DNA of 11,604 nucleotides from NCBI GenBank assembly GCA_023301015.1, contig JALZVI010000259.1, forward strand, positions 1-11,604, in the 5' to 3' direction. The stretch is from Rickettsiales bacterium. GTDB lineage: Bacteria > Pseudomonadota > Alphaproteobacteria > Rickettsiales > 21-14-0-20-44-7. The notes under the pieces are model-generated. The model was given only the letters and a program-made list of their open reading frames with translations, was not told where the DNA came from and searched no databases. Shown one piece after another: positions 5,896 through 11,604 of the stretch. Made by a program: the position numbers and the translations under genes. The stretch's first letter is position 1, and each line of letters begins with the position of its first letter.

Positions 5896-7104
5896 TTACA
5901 GTCCCATTTTTCTTTTGAGCATGACATTTTGTAAGTAGTGCGTGAATCCTCTTCCCCTTGTGTCATGTGGTTTTGATCCTATGTCAAATCTAGTATATGC
6001 GCTACTGGTTTTGCAGTGGACGAGTATCATAATATAGTTTAAAAAGTCGGTCGCATCACTCTCTCGTTGGAATTGTAATTTAAGACTAACTATTTTTTCA
6101 AAAATACGTATGATTTCACGTATATTTTCGTCGTGCTTACGAGAACTGTAATTATGAACAACATTTTGCAAAAATTCAAACAGTAAAGGCGCGATTACAA
6201 CTTTGTGTTTGGACGGCCTGAGTTTAAAGGATACCTCCCTATGGGATTTCTGAAGTAGTTTGTGATATCTGCTGTTCATAGAATCCACTTCAGATGAAAT
6301 CTCATACGGCTCTGGTACCAATTCAAAAACTCTTAGGAGAAGTTCCTTTTCTTCTATCTTTCTAGTTTCCGAGTAAGCTAAAACACCAATGGATTCCATA
6401 GGATTCAATGAACGAATGATTCCTTTTTTCATTTGCGTAGTGACAATCCGGTTAATGTAATCAATCGACTTGTTTTCCTCCAGTAAGTCTGAAATAATTT
6501 GACCAACAAGTGTTTTGTACATTACTGTCCACACTGCACAACTCCCACCCCCACGACCACACGACGCCATAGTTCGTTCCACCTTTCTTATCCACTTTAC
6601 ATCAACAATTCCATCTGTAACCTGGGGACCAACGTCGGGAAGGGAATAAAGAGGATTAATTATTTCAAGTCTGTCAATACCTCTTATTTTCGTCATTGAC
6701 TTTAATGTATACATGACATGTGATATGGGGAGTCCTTGAGACCAATCGTTCATGTATTGTTCATAGTTTTCTATTGCGTATTTTGTATCAGGACTTTTAA
6801 CTTTTCGATCTACGTGATACTCGAGATCTGCATCCAGTCCCCATGGATTAAAATACCAAGCCAATCCCCTCCCTTCATGAACAAGAAGACAGATGATTGT
6901 TGCGTGAACACTTATGTTGTCCGCAGCAAATGTCTTGAAATAAGATCCTTCTGATAAATCTATAGATAGAATCATATCAAGAATCTCTTGGACATTAATA
7001 TGGTCAATTTCACTGTCGTATCCATCTTTTCCTTCTTTGAGGACACTAATTCCATTGATGTAGCCTATGGCATGCCCGACACATATTTCGGCCTTCGACG
7101 GCAT
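5896..7104 (-). CDS. Candidate viral cysteine peptidase (paralogue B), 402 aa
   Basis: ATG at 7104. It shares the landmark order of the forward gene 4517-5890: His67 (SVHATIICLLV), Asn86 in WYFNPWG, Gln161 in VGPQV, and Cys189 in GGGSCAVWTVMY. Flanking segments also match: IINPLYSLPDVGPQ here against IVSPLFSMREIGPQ there. The Asp of paralogue A is replaced by Asn; Asn can act in some papain-like and viral cysteine proteases, so this does not prove inactivity. The Gly/Cys-rich loop before the candidate nucleophile (SCGRGGGSC) is unusual. The C-terminal ~200 residues are helical and basic (e.g. HKVVIAPLLFEFLQN) and end in LKRKMGL, without the hydrophobic tail of paralogue A. Alternatives are an inactive structural homologue or an unrelated fold with convergent residues. 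The tail-to-tail arrangement suggests an inverted duplication. Confidence 0.7.
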   Translation of the reverse strand: MPSKAEICVGHAIGYINGISVLKEGKDGYDSEIDHINVQEILDMILSIDLSEGSYFKTFAADNISVHATIICLLVHEGRGLAWYFNPWGLDADLEYHVDRKVKSPDTKYAIENYEQYMNDWSQGLPISHVMYTLKSMTKIRGIDRLEIINPLYSLPDVGPQVTDGIVDVKWIRKVERTMASCGRGGGSCAVWTVMYKTLVGQIISDLLEENKSIDYINRIVTTQMKKGIIRSLNPMESIGVLAYSETRKIEEKELLLRVFELVPEPYEISSEVDSMNSRYHKLLQKSHREVSFKLRPSKHKVVIAPLLFEFLQNVVHNYSSRKHDENIREIIRIFEKIVSLKLQFQRESDATDFLNYIMILVHCKTSSAYTRFDIGSKPHDTRGRGFTHYLQNVMLKRKMGL

Positions 7105-7247
7105 TATTCTATATATTGCATATAAATATTAAATATTGTAATTAAACAGAGAAAAGGTAAATCCTAAAATACGGTATCATACGATACTGCATAAATGCTT
7201 AAATGCAAAAGAACACAATAAAAAATATACATAACATATAATCAAAT
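7105..7247. promoter_or_regulatory. 143-base divergent intergenic region with palindromes
   Basis: This gap separates two divergent genes and is AT-rich. Near the reverse start are TATATATTGCATATAAATATT and similar AT strings; near the forward start are AAAAAATATACATAACATATAATC. In the middle are a 7-pair hairpin with one G-T pair (CGGTATC 7172-7178, GATACTG 7183-7189, loop ATAC) and two adjoining 8-base units ending in AAATGC (7191-7198 and 7199-7206). It is the longest divergent spacer of the window and probably holds both promoters. The hairpin could be a regulatory palindrome, but that is inference. Confidence 0.4.
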
Positions 7248-9440
7248 ATGAGCCGGTCAAGCGCCGTAGATAATTTCACACTAGCATATTTCCAAACTGC
7301 GTCGAATGATGTCAACATCACCACGGAGTCGATCGTGTTCCCCAAAATGATAACCGACCAAAACGGATCAGCTATAAACAAACTATCTGTGATAAAGTTT
7401 ATGGGTTCACTATGGGAATCCATCTTCTCCAAGAAGACCAATGGATATGTTATTGAAACAAGTAATATGTTCGACATGACCTACCCGTACAGTAGGATCC
7501 GTGATGGTAGTGTCGTAATGGGGGCTCACTCAGTCACAGATTATTCCGAAATAGCAAAACGCGTATTGGATATAATATATGGAAGTGAAACGATCCCATC
7601 ATCCTCAGCACTAATTGTACCATCTGGTCCTGGTCCAGTAATACCACCAATCTCCGATTTCCCCGGTGCAACACCCATACAAACAGAATTTAGTAGTCAG
7701 TTCGGTAAAACATTCAGCATGGACACCGCTGTAAAAGCTGGTAAAATAGATGCCAAAATTTTCAAGGATTTGATATTGACAGAACTAGATATCAATGCAT
7801 CAATGCTCCCCCAGCTAGGTTATAAACTTGACGACGGGGATTCCACTGATGCAGTCATAATAAATACATCTAGTCATGGTTACGAAACCTCTCTTCGTGA
7901 ATTGATATCTGAAATAAACGAACCACAAATAGATACAGATAAGATTATCCAGGCAGCTGATAAATACATAAACAAAGGTAATGTGTCATTTAAATTCGTC
8001 GGGGGTAGATCAACTAAAACTGGTAAGACCAGGTCAACCATCATGATAACAATAAGTAATGGTAGGGTTCACGCTATAGACACAGATGTGGTTCAGGATA
8101 TGGTACAAGATGGTACTATTTTTTTTGAAGAAGGAGATGACTCTCAGTATCTCAATAACATATTAAGTGATTTAGAGTCAGGTATAGACATCAAAATAGA
8201 CGTAAACGCTATGGATTTTTCGGGAAGGGGTGCTATACCATCTACATCTGCTATAAATAGCATATACCAGATAGCTGCAACGGCATACCCAATTGATGAA
8301 GATTCAAATAACGATGCAATTTCTGTACTACAGAGTCTTGATAGTATGGGGTCAATTGGTACTATAAAATCAGGTATAACCCAGTATGCTAGTGACATAA
8401 AGAAGGGTGTTACAAACAAGAAGGTATCGGAACTACTAGAAAGAACTGGTGGTAACGTACCTAGTTCAGACGAAGGCTTGAAGTATGCATCTGCTATAAG
8501 TCAAATAGACAATTTCTTCAGTTCTCTTTTCCCAAGTGTTTTCATAGAAAGAGAATATGCCATTGCAGAAAGAGCACCAACAGCACCTTCAGGTATTTCT
8601 GTGGCAGCTGGTTTAGTGGGTAATGGTCCAGTCAATGCCATTATGAACATAATAAGATCAGATGCGCTTTACTATCTAACTGGGTTGATGAGGAGATCCA
8701 CATGGAAAGCAGGTAGAAAATTCGACGCATCTCCAAAAAACATCAGGATAATTAATGGTATGTGGGCTGATGGCGTAGCACGAGGAATAAAGAATGTAAA
8801 CCATGATGACTTTATAAAAGACCTAGATGGTTACATAAGTCATCTGAGAACATTCGCCGACGAAAAGACATCTGACAGAGAAGAAGAGATACGTACAAAT
8901 CTTATGATCCGTACTTATATAATAGTAGCATTGTGGGCAACTACAATAATTGGTAAAATATATAAATCAAGATGGGGTATGTTCTTATATACCAGTATAC
9001 TAAGTCTTGCATTTACCCAACATTCTTTATATCTTTCACCTATAACATTCCTACTAGGCGAACTATTAAACAGAAGTAACGCAGTTAAAGAAGAAGCGGT
9101 AAAAAAGTCGGAAGAAGCAAAGAAGGTCGAAGATGAAAAGAAGGCAGAGGAAGAAAGGAAGGCAGAGGAAGCAAAGAAGGCATCTGACATGGAAGAGGGT
9201 AGAGCAACCCAATCAATGGATATTGAACCATCTGTTGCTGAAACTTCTCCCGATGAACCTCTTATTGTTGAACCATCTGTCGCTGTTGACGAACCAATGG
9301 TGGACATAGCACCAGTTTCTCGTAAAAAAACCACCAGTAAGAAGAAAACTACCAGTAGGAAAAAGATCGTATCCAAGAAGAAGAATGGATCCCCTAAACA
9401 AAGGTCCAAGAGGCTCTCGTCTGTGGTCCACTTCGGATAA
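7248..9440 (+). CDS. Large probable membrane/structural protein with Lys-rich tail, 730 aa
   Basis: ATG at 7248. I do not recognise a family. Residues 1-550 look like a soluble ectodomain: Ser/Thr/Asp-rich, with a Pro-rich stretch (IVPSGPGPVIPPIS, ~123-136) and no N-terminal signal peptide. Two hydrophobic segments follow, ~557-571 (YIIVALWATTIIGKI) and ~576-604 (a longer aromatic stretch interrupted by QHS), and may form a membrane hairpin. Residues ~613-650 are a Glu/Lys/Ala coiled coil (KKAEEERKAEEAKK). Residues ~656-690 carry a degenerate acidic repeat (IEPSVAE, VEPSVAV). Residues 691-722 are a Lys/Ser/Thr tail (SRKKTTSKKK, KKKNGSPKQRSKRL). A basic tail on a membrane protein could contact DNA or the core inside a virion; that is inference. 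Length and position beside the basic protein at 9494 favour a virion component, but no motif proves it. Confidence 0.85.
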   Translation: MSRSSAVDNFTLAYFQTASNDVNITTESIVFPKMITDQNGSAINKLSVIKFMGSLWESIFSKKTNGYVIETSNMFDMTYPYSRIRDGSVVMGAHSVTDYSEIAKRVLDIIYGSETIPSSSALIVPSGPGPVIPPISDFPGATPIQTEFSSQFGKTFSMDTAVKAGKIDAKIFKDLILTELDINASMLPQLGYKLDDGDSTDAVIINTSSHGYETSLRELISEINEPQIDTDKIIQAADKYINKGNVSFKFVGGRSTKTGKTRSTIMITISNGRVHAIDTDVVQDMVQDGTIFFEEGDDSQYLNNILSDLESGIDIKIDVNAMDFSGRGAIPSTSAINSIYQIAATAYPIDEDSNNDAISVLQSLDSMGSIGTIKSGITQYASDIKKGVTNKKVSELLERTGGNVPSSDEGLKYASAISQIDNFFSSLFPSVFIEREYAIAERAPTAPSGISVAAGLVGNGPVNAIMNIIRSDALYYLTGLMRRSTWKAGRKFDASPKNIRIINGMWADGVARGIKNVNHDDFIKDLDGYISHLRTFADEKTSDREEEIRTNLMIRTYIIVALWATTIIGKIYKSRWGMFLYTSILSLAFTQHSLYLSPITFLLGELLNRSNAVKEEAVKKSEEAKKVEDEKKAEEERKAEEAKKASDMEEGRATQSMDIEPSVAETSPDEPLIVEPSVAVDEPMVDIAPVSRKKTTSKKKTTSRKKIVSKKKNGSPKQRSKRLSSVVHFG
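9084..9182 (+). repeat. Low-complexity Glu/Lys/Ala coiled-coil repeat
   Basis: Codes residues 613-645 of the 730-residue protein. Near-repeats such as AAGGCAGAGGAAG occur at least twice, and GAAGAAGC/GAAGCAAAGAAGG recur, giving the peptide pattern KKAEEE/RKAEEA. Such purine-rich repeats mutate by slippage and may vary between isolates. Confidence 0.6.
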
Positions 9441-9487
9441 CGACAAATAGAAAGATATTGTATAATAAATGTATTTAAATAATAAAC

Positions 9488-9509
9488 CCCGTGATGGTTC
9501 GAACACGGG
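9488..9509 (+). promoter_or_regulatory. GC-rich hairpin holding the start codon in its loop
   Basis: CCCGTG (9488-9493) pairs exactly with CACGGG (9504-9509). The 10-base loop contains the ATG at 9494-9496. The stem is all strong pairs except two, in an otherwise AT-rich 53-base spacer (9441-9493). It may be the 3'-end hairpin of the upstream mRNA, a translational control element, or chance. Confidence 0.4.
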
Positions 9510-10282
9510 CCGATAGGCTTAAGAATCCATCTAAAAGTCCTGATAAAATCAAGAAACCAATTTCAGTATCAAAGAAAAAGTCTCCAAAGAAGAAGTCTCC
9601 AATCAAAAAGACTATAAAAAGGAAGACCACAAAGAGGAAAACTCCAGTGAAAAAGTCTCCCAAGAAAAAGGTTGCCAGGAAGACTACAAAGAAGACATCT
9701 AAAAAGCGTACAGTCGCTAAAAAAAGATGCAGGGCCTTCAAGCTTGACAAATGTAATACTACCACTATAGATGATGTTAATCCAATAGCTAGATTGATGT
9801 ATAGCCTACAGGGTACTAGATTTATGAATTCTATGGATTTCCTAGAAGGTCTGTTATTGTCTAAACCAAGGAAACATGGGATAGATTATCTATACAACCA
9901 GACACCTGGGAACATGATTAAACTATTCATCACAAATGATATATTATTTGAATCTGATATTGGTTTTGATGGAGATATTATTGATCAGTGGAGGTTTGTA
10001 CTCCAAAAATCTATAGACAACACTCGCATGAGAAATGGTAACGGTGAAACGATGTTTTATATTAATGATTACATTAACGACACTGATAAGATAGTTCAAG
10101 TTATATCTGATGTAGCCTTTATAAGATTCGTATATCAAGATTTAGTCCACAGACCTTCATGTAATAGCGTACGTAAAGCAACATTGGATTCTCTAATGGT
10201 TTCTGATATAATTACAAAAAAGGTGATAAGTGATATTCCTATTGATATATTAGAGGTCCTAAAACTGTTTACAATTTTTTAA
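9494..10282 (+). CDS. Lys-rich DNA-binding-like protein, 262 aa
   Basis: A GTG at 9491 precedes it in frame, but the ATG at 9494 is the sensible start. Residues 9-80 are very basic, with repeated Ser/Thr-Pro-Lys-Lys motifs (KKKSPKKKSPIKK, KRKTPVKKSPKKK). Such tails resemble histone H1 tails and the basic DNA-condensing proteins of large DNA viruses, and they bind DNA or RNA non-specifically. From residue ~85 on there is an ordinary globular domain (VNPIARLMYSLQGTRFMN, IDQWRFVLQKSIDNT, VAFIRFVYQDLVHRP) of mixed and helical character that I cannot assign. It contains three Cys, two of them just after the tail. A role in genome packaging or the virion core is inferred from composition. The stop shares bases with that of the reverse gene at 10279, so the two converge with no spacer. 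Confidence 0.8.
   Translation: MVRTRADRLKNPSKSPDKIKKPISVSKKKSPKKKSPIKKTIKRKTTKRKTPVKKSPKKKVARKTTKKTSKKRTVAKKRCRAFKLDKCNTTTIDDVNPIARLMYSLQGTRFMNSMDFLEGLLLSKPRKHGIDYLYNQTPGNMIKLFITNDILFESDIGFDGDIIDQWRFVLQKSIDNTRMRNGNGETMFYINDYINDTDKIVQVISDVAFIRFVYQDLVHRPSCNSVRKATLDSLMVSDIITKKVISDIPIDILEVLKLFTIF
9518..9733 (+). repeat. Degenerate Lys-Lys-Ser-Pro coding repeat
   Basis: Covers residues 9-80 of the 262-residue protein. The unit AAA/G-AAA/G-TCTCC ends at 9585, 9600 and 9660, separated by Lys/Arg/Thr codons. Strand composition here is nearly pure purine. The peptide motif is S/T-P-K-K. Confidence 0.7.
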
Positions 10283-11604
10283 ATGTTTTTCAACATACTT
10301 AATATCTCTGGTGCCTCTTTAAAACCTGGCTCAAGCTTGTCTCTGATAATCCAGGTCGGGAATGCAGTTACTCTATCATCTGGAGCAATAGGCTCCTTGA
10401 GTACTATAATATTAACTTTAGATTCAAAATCTTCACCATGTTCACTATCCCTGATCTGATCTATAACCTTTTCTTGTTTGTCACAGAATCCACACTGTTC
10501 CCACGAATACAGTATAATAGGTTTGATTTCACTTTCTATCTCAAATGAAGATGTGGGTATCATCCCGTTGTCTTCTTCGTCAACAGCATCACCGAAGTCA
10601 TCATCATCATCTGATTCTTCGGCTTCGAAGTTAATACTTTCCCAACCATCGTCAGATGATACAACCTTCTTGGAAAATGATATCTTATTGTCTTCTGACA
10701 TGAATGTGACTTCTGTATCAGACGAATGATACATCAATTCTTCATCCCTATTAGAAGCACCCAATATACTAGCAGATCTATGCAACGCACACTTTGGGAA
10801 CGATTGCATGTAATCTACATCAACTTGTATACTGTGAGGGTAAGTTCTTACAGATTCTGACATCTGAAGAACACTTCCATAATGAAACCTTTCACCTACA
10901 ATACGTAAATGTTTACATATTGATCTACCAAGACGATTAGACCTATAGAATACTTCCCCAATATCCTTCATAGAAGTCTTCCCTAGATTGTTTATAATAG
11001 TAATATTATCGGCCCTAACCCTCCCCTCTAGTAAAATTTTGGTCCAAATATCTCCCACTGTAGACCACATAGTGTTATCAAGCATTATACTCAAATTTGT
11101 GATCCTAGGCAATGTTCTATGTATATTCATCAATTCGGTACCGGATGATGAAAGAATTACATGATCCCTAGAAATAGTAGAATCACTTTCCATAAGAGGT
11201 ATCGATCGGCTTCTGAGATTTATATCAAGTAAATTTACTTTGAGTCTATCTACAGGCTGTACAGAGCTACCAGTGTTTACAGTTGTTATACTTTGTGGTA
11301 TGTTCAACATTTCAAGGCTGCAATTGTGTTCACCACTTATGTTAAGGGTCATTAGACCACTAGGTAATTTGATTTCATCTACAGGAGAGAACGTACTAGT
11401 CATCTGGAAACTCAATTCTTGAACAGAGTCTGGTACTATTATTCTGGACAAAGACAAACTTTTAGGAGTTTCTACAATTGTCAGATATAGCAACCCATGA
11501 GGTAATATCATTTTGTCCAAAACAGGTCCGGTATAAGACAAAGTGTGTAATGGAAGTTCAATGGGTGTAGATATAGAATAAGATAAATTGGTACCAATTG
11601 TAAG
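10279..11604 (-). CDS. Leucine-rich-repeat protein with C-terminal thioredoxin-like domain, 5' partial
   Basis: The frame is open to the right edge. A TTG at 11541 is only an internal Leu codon, and the 21 codons before it continue the repeat (IELPLHTLSY), so the gene starts beyond the window. In-window residues ~14-115 hold leucine-rich repeats of about 21-23 residues with the core LP-x-x-L-x-x-L-x-I (LPHGLLYLTI, LPSGLMTLNI, IPQSITTVNT), similar to FNIP-type repeats of Dictyostelium and mimivirus-like viruses. A less regular part follows, then an acidic linker (~329-345, DDDDDFGDAVDEED). The last ~85 residues are a thioredoxin/glutaredoxin fold: strand IKPIILYSW, active site Cys371-Gly-Phe-Cys374, and Pro416 in AFPTW as the expected cis-Pro. 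The CxxC suggests dithiol-disulphide exchange; the repeats suggest protein binding. A virally encoded oxidoreductase tethered to a binding domain is plausible. The fusion itself is unusual to my knowledge. Confidence 0.85.
   Translation of the reverse strand, partial: LTIGTNLSYSISTPIELPLHTLSYTGPVLDKMILPHGLLYLTIVETPKSLSLSRIIVPDSVQELSFQMTSTFSPVDEIKLPSGLMTLNISGEHNCSLEMLNIPQSITTVNTGSSVQPVDRLKVNLLDINLRSRSIPLMESDSTISRDHVILSSSGTELMNIHRTLPRITNLSIMLDNTMWSTVGDIWTKILLEGRVRADNITIINNLGKTSMKDIGEVFYRSNRLGRSICKHLRIVGERFHYGSVLQMSESVRTYPHSIQVDVDYMQSFPKCALHRSASILGASNRDEELMYHSSDTEVTFMSEDNKISFSKKVVSSDDGWESINFEAEESDDDDDFGDAVDEEDNGMIPTSSFEIESEIKPIILYSWEQCGFCDKQEKVIDQIRDSEHGEDFESKVNIIVLKEPIAPDDRVTAFPTWIIRDKLEPGFKEAPEILSMLKNI

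Noticed and set aside
8915..9409. Long reverse-strand ORF of 164 codons opposite the 730-residue gene
   Set aside because: It is an antisense shadow: its Ser/Phe-rich product mirrors the Lys/Glu codon repeats of the forward gene.
9494..9512. tRNA T-loop-like GGTTCGAAC
   Set aside because: The flanks do not form a T-arm stem around it, and no acceptor, D or anticodon arms can be built; it lies in a coding start.

Overview
This AT-rich window looks like part of the genome of a large eukaryotic DNA virus, most likely a nucleocytoplasmic large DNA virus (Nucleocytoviricota). The supporting signs are: genes packed almost wall to wall on both strands without visible introns; convergent genes separated by a few bases or sharing stop codons; short AT-rich TATA-like leaders just before most ATGs; hairpins near some gene ends; a GIY-YIG endonuclease with zinc knuckles; Lys/Ser/Pro-rich basic proteins; two proteins with viral cysteine-protease-like signatures; and a leucine-rich-repeat protein fused to a thioredoxin-like domain. 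No capsid, polymerase or other hallmark gene lies in the window, so I cannot name a family. I see no tRNA, rRNA, CRISPR array or insertion sequence. Most proteins have no function I can recognise.

Layout. Positions 1-366 hold the end of an extremely acidic Ser/Asp/Glu-rich protein, followed by a 183-base gap with a strong hairpin. Positions 550-825 (+) and 834-1673 (-) are convergent unknown genes sharing a perfect inverted repeat at their 3' ends. From 1796 to 3447 run three forward genes: a charged small protein, a 273-residue protein with a Glu-Pro-Val-Asn repeat, and the GIY-YIG/zinc-knuckle protein. The last overlaps tail-to-tail with an unknown reverse gene (3436-4104), which diverges from a small coiled-coil gene (4183-4437).

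The centre (4517-7104) is a tail-to-tail pair of paralogues, both carrying His, Asp/Asn-Pro-x-Gly, Gly-Pro-Gln and Gly-Ser-Cys-x-Val-Trp in the same order. I interpret them as candidate cysteine peptidases. A 143-base divergent intergenic region then precedes a 730-residue probable membrane or structural protein with a charged coiled coil and a Lys-rich C-terminal tail. Immediately after it comes a 262-residue protein with a Lys-rich N-terminal tail. The window closes with a reverse-strand gene that runs off the right edge: leucine-rich repeats, an acidic linker and a C-terminal CxxC thioredoxin/glutaredoxin-like domain.

A coherent but unproven reading is that 4517-11604 is a virion morphogenesis region: candidate processing proteases, a membrane/structural protein, a DNA-binding core-type protein and a redox protein. 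Several apparent longer ORFs begin at TTG or GTG. I moved those starts to the first in-frame ATG, or, for the last gene, extended it off the window edge.
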